In this document: one piece after another, positions 1-7,101 of the stretch
Layout of the letters: each line of letters starts with the position of its first letter
Position numbering within the stretch: the first letter of the stretch is position 1
Source of the DNA: CBDAQA01 sp965198865
GTDB taxonomy: Bacteria; Planctomycetota; Phycisphaerae; Tepidisphaerales; Tepidisphaeraceae
Length of the DNA: 64,000 nt
NCBI GenBank assembly: GCA_965198865.1
Contig: CBDAQA010000018.1
Span: forward strand, 186,001-250,000
Reading direction: 5' to 3'
Notes under the pieces: generated by a model
Told to the model about the DNA's origin: nothing
Seen by the model: the letters and a program-made list of their open reading frames with translations, nothing else
Database searches by the model: none
Program-made: the position numbers and the translations under genes

Positions 1-566
1 TAGGTCGATGCCACGCCCACGGTGATCAGCGTGCCGAGGTTGTAGGTGGCGTCGGCCGCGGGGCCGAGCGTGCGGGTTTGGTAGGTGAGGCCAAACGCGT
101 CGGCGGCGGCGAGGAGCGGGACGGCGGTGCCGCCGTTGAACTGGCGCGTGAGCGGGCTTCCGGCGGTGCCGGCCCAGGCGTAGCGGACGGCGTTGGGCGA
201 GCCGAGCGAGACACGGTCGGGGACGGTGAACGTGACGGCGTTGGCCGTCCGCTCGGTGAAGTTCGTCGCGACGTTCAGGTCGTCGGCGACCTGGGCGGCG
301 GCGTCGGCCGACTGCGCCTGGTTGAGCCACCGAGCGGCCTGGGGGCCGGCACCGTTGCCGGCCATCGTGATCGTCGCGCCGGTGGCGACCACCACGACCG
401 ACAGCACCAGCAGGCTGATGACCATCTCGGCCATCGTGAAGGCGCGGCGGTTGTTTCTACAAAGGAGCCGCGCACGGAGGTACTCCGCAGTAATTGGTGT
501 TTTGGGTGTGCACAGCCGCTTACTGCGGGCTACCTCCGTGCGCGGCTCGTTGAACGGGGGGTTCAT
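1..566 (-). CDS. Pseudopilin-like protein, 3' end cut by window edge
   Basis: The reading frame runs from an ATG at 566 off the left edge of the window, so the C-terminus is missing. It contains a type IV pilin/type II secretion processing site, RRAFTMAEMV, with the F of the mature protein followed by T-M-A-E5 and then a hydrophobic helix (ISLLVLSVVVVATGATI). This marks a membrane-anchored pseudopilin cleaved by prepilin peptidase. The start codon overlaps the stop of the upstream pseudopilin gene in an ATGA arrangement, so the two are translationally coupled. The leader before the cleavage site is about 43 residues, far longer than the usual 6-20. Most of the excess is encoded by an inverted-repeat element at 465-548. 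Which pseudopilin class it belongs to (GspI, J or K, or a pilV/W-like minor pilin) cannot be decided from this fragment. Confidence 0.75.
   Translation of the reverse strand, partial: MNPPFNEPRTEVARSKRLCTPKTPITAEYLRARLLCRNNRRAFTMAEMVISLLVLSVVVVATGATITMAGNGAGPQAARWLNQAQSADAAAQVADDLNVATNFTERTANAVTFTVPDRVSLGSPNAVRYAWAGTAGSPLTRQFNGGTAVPLLAAADAFGLTYQTRTLGPAADATYNLGTLITVGVAST
465..548. repeat. Palindromic element inside the pseudopilin leader
   Basis: Two 29-nt arms (465-493 and 520-548) are inverted copies that differ at only two positions, separated by a 26-nt spacer. Each arm starts GAGCCGCGCACGGAGGTA. The element lies wholly within the coding sequence of the 1-566 gene and keeps its frame open. 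It looks like a REP/MITE-type mobile palindrome, but I cannot count other genomic copies from here. Confidence 0.8.
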
Positions 567-1030
567 TGGATGCTCGCCTTTCCCGAACCGGCGTCGAGCG
601 TGACCGTCTTCTGTACGACACCGACCGCGATCACCACGTTCCCGCCGCTGCTCGGTTGGCCGTACCGGTCGAACGTGACGGATGCGGCCCCGCCGAACGT
701 GGCGGAGACGAGCGTTGCGTTGTACGGCGTGGCCGACAGCGCCACCGCGTACGCCGACGCGGGGCCGGTCGTGCCGGGGACGCCGGGGATCGCGTAGGCG
801 CTGTTGGTGACGTCGAAGCTGACCGTCGTCCCGGCGGCGGCGCTGGTGCTCTTGGCCGTCCACTGGGCCAGGGCCAGGTCGGCGGCGACGCGGTTGGCGG
901 CCTGGGCGGCGCGAAAGTTCCGCAGCGCGCCGGCGTAGCGGGGCATGCCGATCGCCGCGAGCACGCAGGTCAGCACGAGGTAGACCGTCAGGTCGACCAG
1001 CGTGAACGCGCTGCGATGACGGTGCGACAT
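563..1030 (-). CDS. GspH-like minor pseudopilin
   Basis: The product is 155 residues and starts with a short basic leader (MSHRHRS) followed by the prepilin motif AFTLVD and a hydrophobic helix (LTVYLVLTCVLAAIGMP). Size and layout fit a GspH/FimT-like minor pseudopilin of a type II secretion or type IV pilus machine, anchored in the inner membrane. Mature position 5 is Asp rather than the near-invariant Glu that pairs with the N-terminus of the neighbouring subunit. The rest is small-residue and beta rich, as in pseudopilin head domains. It lies 25 bp downstream of the GspG-like gene and its stop overlaps the next pseudopilin start, so the three are one operon. The exact class assignment is inferred. 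Confidence 0.75.
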   Translation of the reverse strand: MSHRHRSAFTLVDLTVYLVLTCVLAAIGMPRYAGALRNFRAAQAANRVAADLALAQWTAKSTSAAAGTTVSFDVTNSAYAIPGVPGTTGPASAYAVALSATPYNATLVSATFGGAASVTFDRYGQPSSGGNVVIAVGVVQKTVTLDAGSGKASIQ

Positions 1031-1055
1031 GGCGCGGCTCCCGGCCTCACGGCGA

Positions 1056-1580
1056 TCAGTACGACTGGTAGGTCTTGCCGGCCATGTCGGTGTCGGTGGC
1101 GGGGTCGTTGGCCCAGACGGTCTGGCCGTCGTAGAGCCAGCCGCCGGCCGTCGTGCCGCAGGCGGACATGCCGCTGCCGGCGACGATGGTCGTCTGCGTC
1201 TTGTAGGTGCCGACCGGCAGGGGCGGGACCGACTTGAGGTAGGGGCCGTAGATGCAGGTCGTCGTGCGGGTGGCGCTGGTGGTGGCGCCGGTCACGTCGG
1301 TGTAGGTCGTGAGCTGGGCGACGATCGTGGTGGCCGACGTGGGGTAGGTGCCCCCGTGCTCCTGGGCGTACAGCTCGATGGCCGCCCGCATGGTGGCCAG
1401 GTCGGACACGAGGGCCGACTCGTTGGCGCCCGCGGCGCCGCGGCTCATCTTGGGGATCGCGATCGCGCCGATGATGGCGATGATCACGACGACGATTACC
1501 AGCTCGATCAGGCTGAACCCCGCCGCCGAGCGGGCCCGCCGTGCGCCCGCCATTCCATTGGACCGCTTCGTGTACCGCAT
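1056..1580 (-). CDS. GspG-like major pseudopilin
   Basis: The product is a 174-residue prepilin-like protein with a basic leader, the canonical cleavage site AAGFSLIELV with Glu at mature position 5, and a long hydrophobic helix (VIVVVIIAIIGAIAIP). After the helix comes a region resembling GspG (SDLATMRAAIELYAQEHGG.YPT), typical of the major pseudopilin of type II secretion. The ATG at 1580 is preferred over the in-frame ATG at 1661 because an AAGGAG site sits 8 bp upstream of it. Residues coded beyond it are acidic low-complexity and unlike a leader. It heads the pseudopilin run 1580 to 1, which reads leftward. It could also be a stand-alone Planctomycetota prepilin-like protein outside a full T2SS. 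Confidence 0.85.
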   Translation of the reverse strand: MRYTKRSNGMAGARRARSAAGFSLIELVIVVVIIAIIGAIAIPKMSRGAAGANESALVSDLATMRAAIELYAQEHGGTYPTSATTIVAQLTTYTDVTGATTSATRTTTCIYGPYLKSVPPLPVGTYKTQTTIVAGSGMSACGTTAGGWLYDGQTVWANDPATDTDMAGKTYQSY

Positions 1581-1713
1581 CGCGCACGCTCCTTCGTCGT
1601 CGTCGTCTTCGTCCTGGCGGGCACCTGCATCTGAAGTGGAGGGCTCCGTACGTTGTACCAATCGTCAGGCGGGCGGGGCGACTTGAGCGGGTTGCGCGGC
1701 CGGTCTAGGAGGA

Positions 1714-2277
1714 TCAGGGCATTCGCAGGTCGACGTCGCCGGCGGCGCCGGTCAGACGGACGGACCGGGGCCCTACGTCGATGAGGCGGTAGCCATCAAC
1801 GGCCTGCCCCACGCGGACGAGCCGGCCGCCGATGACGGCCGCGCCGCTGCCGTGGCCCCTGGGCAGCAGCACGACGGAGAGCTTGTGCGCGGCGGCGAAG
1901 GCGGTGCCGGTGGGAAACGCGGCCGCGTCGGCCGCCGCCCGGCGTTCGGCCGCCCAGTCGACCGATGGCGCGAACGCGTCGCGCAGGTTGGCCAACGGGT
2001 CGGACCCGCCGGCCAGCTCCCGAAGTCGGCGAGCGATATCAGACGTGGCGAAGGCGACCGTCGCGACGACCGGGCGACTGGCGACGGCTTCCGGGGCCGG
2101 CCGCGCCAGCGCCGCAACCGGGGGAATCACGGCCGCCCGGGCCCGGGCGGGTCCGGAGGAGCGGCACTGGTCGTAGATCAGGGCCGCGAAGGCCACGCCC
2201 AGCGCCCCGGCGTAGATCTTGTTCCGGGTCGAGAATGGACGCGACAGGGCCACCCGTTCGTTGTCGGCCCGATCCAC
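1714..2277 (-). CDS. Single-pass protein, GspC/PilP-like architecture
   Basis: The 187-residue product has a short cytoplasmic N-terminus, one membrane segment (about residues 22-37, IYAGALGVAFAALIYDQ), and an Ala/Pro-rich periplasmic stretch. It ends in a small beta-rich domain, with GGRLVRVGQAVDGYRLIDV followed by a short strand. This C-terminal pattern matches the homology-region domain of GspC, GspB and PilP proteins, which link inner-membrane platform and outer-membrane secretin. It lies upstream of the pseudopilin genes on the same strand, which supports a role in the same machine. I see no diagnostic catalytic motif, so the assignment rests on layout and position. No secretin, ATPase or GspF gene is in the window. 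Confidence 0.55.
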   Translation of the reverse strand: MDRADNERVALSRPFSTRNKIYAGALGVAFAALIYDQCRSSGPARARAAVIPPVAALARPAPEAVASRPVVATVAFATSDIARRLRELAGGSDPLANLRDAFAPSVDWAAERRAAADAAAFPTGTAFAAAHKLSVVLLPRGHGSGAAVIGGRLVRVGQAVDGYRLIDVGPRSVRLTGAAGDVDLRMP

Positions 2278-2346
2278 CCGCCGGGTGAGCCCGACCGGGT
2301 TCCGACCGGGCCGGTCACGCTACCATGTGGCCCAGGAGGCCCCGCC

Positions 2347-3114
2347 TTGATCGACACGCACTGTCACCTGACTGACCCCCGCCTCGCGTCGCAGCTGGAC
2401 GCGGCGCTGTTCCGCGCCGGCGTGGCCGGCGTGACGCACGCCATCACGATCAGCACCGACATCGACGACGCCCGCGCCTGCCTGGACGTCTGCCGCGGGC
2501 GAGCAAACGTTCGCTGCGCCGTCGGCGTGCACCCGACGTACGTGGCCGGGGTCGAGCCGGAGCAGTTGAAATCCTTGCGGGAGATCCAGGCCGACCCGGC
2601 GGTGGTCGCGATCGGCGAGGTGGGGCTCGACTACCACTACGGCCGGGAGCATCGCGACCGGCAGGTGGACTTCCTCAACTTTCAGTTGCAGCTGGCGACG
2701 GACGTGCGGCGGCCGGTCGTGATCCACAGCCGCGAGGCGGTCGACGACTGCCTCACGATCTTGCGGGACTTCCCGGCCGTGCGGGCGGTGTTCCACTGCT
2801 TCACGGGCACGGCGGCCGAGGCGCGGAAGGTGCTGGACGCCGGCTACCTGGTCGGCTTCACGGGCGTCGTCACGTTCAAGAACTGCGGCGAGCTGCGGGA
2901 GGTGGCGACCGACGTGCCGGCCGACCGGTTCCTGGTCGAGACCGACGCGCCGTACCTGTCGCCGGTGCCGGTGCGGAACGTGAAGGTGTGCGAGCCGGCG
3001 TTCGTCGCGCACGTGGCGGCGAAGGTGGCCGGGTGGCGGGGGATCAGCGTGCGCGAGCTGGACGAGCAGACGACCGCCAACGCGCGAGAACTGTTCCGGT
3101 GGGATTTCGAATGA
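2347..3114 (+). CDS. tatD: TatD-family metal-dependent hydrolase/DNase
   Basis: The 255-residue product has the full set of TatD motifs: the N-terminal metal pair DTHCH (His5, His7), IGEVGLDYHY, VIHSREA, the FHCFTG box and the C-terminal ETDAPYLSP. Members are cytoplasmic Mg2+/Mn2+-dependent 3'-5' exonucleases or deoxyribonucleases of the amidohydrolase fold. The start is a TTG at 2347. It has an AGGAGG 7 bp upstream and gives the normal family N-terminus, whereas the frame upstream of it is not protein-like. The gene stands alone, head to head with the secretion operon and convergent with fliS. The last codons lie in a dispersed TTCGA-rich repeat. Confidence 0.9.
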   Translation: MIDTHCHLTDPRLASQLDAALFRAGVAGVTHAITISTDIDDARACLDVCRGRANVRCAVGVHPTYVAGVEPEQLKSLREIQADPAVVAIGEVGLDYHYGREHRDRQVDFLNFQLQLATDVRRPVVIHSREAVDDCLTILRDFPAVRAVFHCFTGTAAEARKVLDAGYLVGFTGVVTFKNCGELREVATDVPADRFLVETDAPYLSPVPVRNVKVCEPAFVAHVAAKVAGWRGISVRELDEQTTANARELFRWDFE

Positions 3115-3186
3115 CGAAAGCTCGAGTATCGAAGCGAGGAGTTCCCGTTTCGATATTCGAGGTGTCGGTCTTCGATGTTCAGTCCT
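3105..3186. repeat. Dispersed TTCGA-rich repeat, copy 1
   Basis: The stretch between tatD and fliS is made of near-repeats of TTCGA/TCGAA words (for example TCGAATGACGAAAG and CGATATTCGAGGT). Related stretches lie at 25500-25583 and 45893-45985. The first copy overlaps the tatD stop codon. It is A+T richer than its surroundings and separates convergent genes here. Confidence 0.6.
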
Positions 3187-3657
3187 TCACGCCGCAATCG
3201 ACAGGCCGACCGGGGCGGCGGACGCGTGCATGGCGACGCCGCGCTTGCGGCCGGCGGCCTTCTCCTGGCCCATCTTCTCCAGCAGCAGGATCCACGAGTC
3301 ACGCTGGTGGCGGAGGGCGATCAGGGCCGCCTCGGCCGAGTCGGCGCGGTGGTCGAAGCCGACCTCGATCAGCTTGCGGTAGACGAACTGGTAGACGCCG
3401 GCCAGCCGCCCGCACAGGTCGGCGCCGTGGGCGGGGCGGAGGCCGGTCAGCAGCTCGGTGATGATCGCCTGCGCCTTGCTGACGTTGAAGTGGACCGCCT
3501 CGAGGTCGCGCCGGTCCACGGCGGCCTTGGCGGCCTCGGTGAATCGCACGGCCCCGTCGTACAGCATCAGCTGCAGCTGCTCGGGCGTGGCGGTCATCAC
3601 GCGGGTGCGGAGGTACTGCTGGGCGTTGTGCGAAGCGGACGGGTTGGGGGTGGCCAA
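3187..3657 (-). CDS. fliS: Flagellar export chaperone FliS
   Basis: The 156-residue product matches FliS, the cytoplasmic chaperone that binds the C-terminal helix of flagellin and stops it polymerising before export. The N-terminal YLRTRVMTATPEQLQLMLYD and the following acidic/aliphatic helices are typical, with RRDLEAVHFNVSKAQAII and WILLLEKM further on. I place the start at a TTG (3657) preceded by AAGAGGT, because it gives the conserved short lead-in to the Tyr-rich motif. The frame stays open upstream but that part is antisense to fliD. It lies 86 bp downstream of fliD on the same strand, the usual fliD-fliS order. The C-terminal tail is slightly longer than in enterobacterial FliS. Confidence 0.9.
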   Translation of the reverse strand: MATPNPSASHNAQQYLRTRVMTATPEQLQLMLYDGAVRFTEAAKAAVDRRDLEAVHFNVSKAQAIITELLTGLRPAHGADLCGRLAGVYQFVYRKLIEVGFDHRADSAEAALIALRHQRDSWILLLEKMGQEKAAGRKRGVAMHASAAPVGLSIAA

Positions 3658-3743
3658 TCGGACCTCTTGGGGAAAGGGTGCGCGAAACGGGGGGACCGGG
3701 CACGTTGAAACGGGTCGCGGGCGTCGGCGGCGACCGTGGGTGA

Positions 3744-6542
3744 TTACGACGACGACGAGCTCGTCGTCTTGGTGCTGGTCGGCGTGGTCACGGTGCCGAT
3801 GCTGGCCAGCGACGACGAGATCGACCGCAGCGTGGCCAGGGCCGACTCCATGTTGTCGAACTGCGTCTGGTACACCTCCTGCTTCTGGGCCAGCAGGGCG
3901 TTCAGCTGGGTGATCTGGTCGGTGAAGCCCTGCTCCTCGGTGGTCAGCTCGCTGACGGCGCTGGTCACGGTGCCGCTGATCGGGTCGGCCAGCTGGGTCA
4001 GCACCTTGTCGAACGCGTAGGCCACGCCGTGGTCGGTCGTGATCGTGCCCGACGACCCGTTGGCGGCGGTGGTGGTCGAGTTGAACAGCGCCTCGACGGC
4101 GGTGGGGTCGGCGGCCAGGGCGGCGCGGAACGTGTCCTCGTCGAACGTCAGCTGGCCGTTCTCGTCGACGCTGAAGCCGACGTTGTAGAGCGTCGGGTAG
4201 TCGCCGTTGTTGGGCACCCTCGTGCTGAGCGCGGCGTACATCTCGCTGGTGATGTCGAGCGCGACCGGGTCGCCCAGCAGCAGCCCGCCTATCTGGCTGC
4301 TCGTGTTGTAGGTCGACTGGCTGCCGATCGTCTCGGCCAGCGTGTTGAAGCTCGTCGTGAAGTCGGTCAGCGACTTTACCAGGTTGTCGGCGTCGGCGGC
4401 GACCGTCAGCTGGACCGTCCCCGAGCTCACGCCCAGCAGGTTCAGCGTGACGCCGGCGATCACGTTCGTGACCGTGTTGCTGCTGCTGGTGACCAGCAGT
4501 GGCTGGGCCGTCGTGGCCGACGAGCCCCCGCTGGCGTTGCTGCTGGCGCCGCCCACGAAGACGGCGGCGTCCTGGGCGGCGACCAGCGTCTGGGCGGCCA
4601 GGCCGGTCGTGCCGGCGTCGAACGTGACGGCGCCGGCCGTGCCGGAGTTGTTGCTGGTCAGCGACAGCCGGTAGGGGGCCGTGCTCGACCCGTCGCTGAT
4701 GATGGTCGCCGTCACGCCGGCGTTGGCGGCGTTGATCGCCTTGACCACGGTGGCCAGCGTGTCGTTGGCCGACACGGTGATCGTCTTGGAGTACGCGCCG
4801 TCGATCGCGTGCGTGCCGGCGGCAGCCGTGGAGGCGACGTTCAGGTCGCTCGCGGCCGACCCGCTGTTGTCGGTCACGCTGAGCTGACCCGCGCCACCGC
4901 TGGCGTCGGAGATCAGGATGCCGTTGCCCGTGGCGTTGACCGACGCGGTCAGCCCGCTCACGCCCTTGCTGTTGATCTGGTACAGCAGCTGGCCCACGGT
5001 GGTGATCGTGCCGTCGACGGTGACGGTGGCGGACGCGCCGGCGGCGGTGGTGATGGTGAACGTGCCGTCGCTGATCCCCTTGCCGCCGTTCAGGCTCGAC
5101 AGCAGCGTGTTGGTCGTCAGCCACTGCTTGTCCAGGTCCTTGCCGGACAGGGTGCCGCTGGTGGACGAGCCGGTCAGGCCGAGCGCGGTGGCGGTCGCGC
5201 CCGCCGCGACCGAGAGGCTGCCCGTGCCGCCGGTCGCGTCGGTCAACTCGATGCCGGTGCCCGACGTGGACAGCGACGCCGTCACGGCGCCGTTGGTGCC
5301 GGCGTTGATCGCGTCGACCACGCCCTGAACGTCGGCCTTGCCGGCCAGGTTCACCGAGTGGGTGGTGCCGTTGGCGTCGGTGATGGAGATCGTGCCCAGC
5401 GTGAGGCCCGACCCGCCGTTGAGGCTGGACAGCAGCGTCGTGTCGATCCCGGCCAGCACGCCGGTCCCGGTGATCGTGTTCCCGCTGGCCGCCGCGGTGA
5501 GGCCCAGGTCGGCCGCCGCCGTGGAGCCGTTGTTGGCCGTGACCGACAGCGTGCCGCCGCCGCCGGTCGAGTCGGTCAGGGTCAGGCCCGACTTGTCGGT
5601 CGACACCGACGCGGTCACCTTCCCGCCGCTGGCGGCGTTGATGGCGTCGATCGCGCCGCCCACGGTGGTCACGCCGGTCAGGTTGACGTTGAACGTGGAG
5701 CCGTCCTTGGCGTGGACCGTGAAGTCGCCGCTCGCGCCGCCCGTGCCCAGCGTGACGCCCCGCCCGTCGTTCAGCTGCGCCAGCAGGGTGGACCGGCCGA
5801 CGTAGTTGATCGACGTGCCGGTGACGGTGGTCGATGCCGCGTTGGAGACGATGCCCAGGTTGGCGGCGGTGGTGCCGGTGCCGAGGTCCTGCACGATCAG
5901 GTTGCTCGTCGTCTGGCCGGACGTGTCGGTCAGCACCAGGTGGTTGTTGGCGATCGACGCGCGGACGCTGATGTTCGTGGCCGAGTTGATGTCGGCCACG
6001 ACGTCGTCCAGGCTGACGGCCGAGCTGGTGTCGATGACGGCCGACGCGCCGGAGCGGTCGGTGATGCGGAACGACCCGCGCGACACGCCGCTGCCGCCGT
6101 TCAGCTCCGCCAGCGTCGTCTCGGTCGCCAGGCTGCCGCCGCCCCCCTCGCCGATGGTGATCGTGCCGGCGCCCACCTTGGCGTTGGTCGAGTCGGTGAA
6201 CCCGGCGCTGACCAGCTGCTGGGTGGTGACGGTGCGGGCGACGCGCAGGCTGTAGGTGCCGACGGCCGCCCCCTGGCTGGTCGTGGCGGTCAGCACGGAC
6301 GGGTCGCTGCTGGTGGCCGACGTGTCCTGGAAGGTCTGGGGCTTCTCCAGCGACTGGGCCGTCGTCTGAATCGTGGACAGCTGCGACCCCAGCGACGAGT
6401 ACATCAGGCCCAGCGTCTGGTCGGACGTGACCCGCGTCTGCAACAGCGAAACGGGGGCGGCGTCGAGCGAGATCAGCTTCGAGATCAGGTCCGAGGTGTT
6501 GATCCCGCTGATCAGGCCTGTGCTGGAGGTAATCGTGGCCAT
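3744..6542 (-). CDS. fliD: Flagellar hook-associated protein 2 (filament cap) FliD
   Basis: The 932-residue product is a FliD homologue, the cap that inserts flagellin at the filament tip. The N-terminal D0 region begins ITSSTGLISGINTSDLI, and the C-terminal D0/D1 region contains a long helix pair (QGFTDQITQLNALLAQKQEV) followed by DNMESALATLRS. The middle is greatly expanded, with at least four flagellin-IN-like units starting near residues 142, 254, 364 and 477, each with a LxxLNGGxG motif followed by about 70 residues ending in TDSTG or DASG. A degenerate fifth unit follows. Typical FliD proteins are 450-700 residues, so this one is long. It is followed by fliS and preceded by a small unknown gene in the same direction. 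Confidence 0.92.
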   Translation of the reverse strand: MATITSSTGLISGINTSDLISKLISLDAAPVSLLQTRVTSDQTLGLMYSSLGSQLSTIQTTAQSLEKPQTFQDTSATSSDPSVLTATTSQGAAVGTYSLRVARTVTTQQLVSAGFTDSTNAKVGAGTITIGEGGGGSLATETTLAELNGGSGVSRGSFRITDRSGASAVIDTSSAVSLDDVVADINSATNISVRASIANNHLVLTDTSGQTTSNLIVQDLGTGTTAANLGIVSNAASTTVTGTSINYVGRSTLLAQLNDGRGVTLGTGGASGDFTVHAKDGSTFNVNLTGVTTVGGAIDAINAASGGKVTASVSTDKSGLTLTDSTGGGGTLSVTANNGSTAAADLGLTAAASGNTITGTGVLAGIDTTLLSSLNGGSGLTLGTISITDANGTTHSVNLAGKADVQGVVDAINAGTNGAVTASLSTSGTGIELTDATGGTGSLSVAAGATATALGLTGSSTSGTLSGKDLDKQWLTTNTLLSSLNGGKGISDGTFTITTAAGASATVTVDGTITTVGQLLYQINSKGVSGLTASVNATGNGILISDASGGAGQLSVTDNSGSAASDLNVASTAAAGTHAIDGAYSKTITVSANDTLATVVKAINAANAGVTATIISDGSSTAPYRLSLTSNNSGTAGAVTFDAGTTGLAAQTLVAAQDAAVFVGGASSNASGGSSATTAQPLLVTSSSNTVTNVIAGVTLNLLGVSSGTVQLTVAADADNLVKSLTDFTTSFNTLAETIGSQSTYNTSSQIGGLLLGDPVALDITSEMYAALSTRVPNNGDYPTLYNVGFSVDENGQLTFDEDTFRAALAADPTAVEALFNSTTTAANGSSGTITTDHGVAYAFDKVLTQLADPISGTVTSAVSELTTEEQGFTDQITQLNALLAQKQEVYQTQFDNMESALATLRSISSSLASIGTVTTPTSTKTTSSSSS

Positions 6543-6606
6543 AGTCGGGGCGTCCGGGGAACGGGGCTCGGGGGGTCAGGCGAAGGGAGGTCCGATCGAC
6601 CGACGT

Positions 6607-6876
6607 TTAATCGTCCATCGACCCGCCGCGGAAAAACCGCCGCTGCAGTCCGTCGGGGATGGCGTGGTTATCGGGCGTGACGGACGGGTCGCTGACGTCT
6701 TCGAACAGGCCGTCGATGTCGGCCCAGACCCGGGCGGCGGCGGGCACGTCGAGCAGCTTGTCGACCGCCCAAAGGGCCAGGAACCGCTCGTGGGCCCGCC
6801 GGACGATCCGCAGCCGCTCGGCCGCGTCCCATAATGTGCCGGTGCTGGTCGGTGCCATGGGGACAACGCTGGACAT
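6607..6876 (-). CDS. Small protein upstream of fliD, unknown function
   Basis: An 89-residue product begins at an ATG (6876) with a GGAGG just upstream. It is rich in charged and Trp residues in its middle (RFLALWAVDKLLDVPAAARVW) and looks helical and soluble, with no signal peptide or membrane segment. I do not recognise a family. It is 64 bp upstream of fliD and on the same strand, so it probably belongs to the flagellar operon. A FliT-like chaperone role is possible from position only. Nothing in the sequence proves this. Confidence 0.6.
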   Translation of the reverse strand: MSSVVPMAPTSTGTLWDAAERLRIVRRAHERFLALWAVDKLLDVPAAARVWADIDGLFEDVSDPSVTPDNHAIPDGLQRRFFRGGSMDD

Positions 6877-7101
6877 TCGCTCGCCTCCGGGTGGTGGGCC
6901 GCCCCGACCTTGCGGGACCGGCGTCCACCGGATATCGGAGCCGGTCCGTGCGGCGGTTGAGCAAAACCGCGCGGTGCCGACGGCGGGCGGGGCGGGCCCG
7001 AAAACTTCACGTCGGCCGGGACGTAACACCCGATGACCGTCGGGCGTCCGCGGCGGTGGCCGACCGGTCGCGCCGTTCGTAATTCCAGGAGCGTCTGACG
7101 G

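Noticed and set aside
1581..1661. Longer start for the GspG-like gene
   Set aside because: The extra residues are acidic low-complexity, unlike a prepilin leader, and AAGGAG supports the ATG at 1580.
4029..6680. Long plus-strand open frame opposite fliD
   Set aside because: The composition is typical of a shadow frame, with no motif, and fliD is unambiguous on the other strand.
6959..6981. Sigma-54-like words (GGCAC ... TTGC) before the flagellar operon on the minus strand
   Set aside because: The distance between the GG and GC elements is about 14 bp instead of 10, so it does not fit a -24/-12 promoter.
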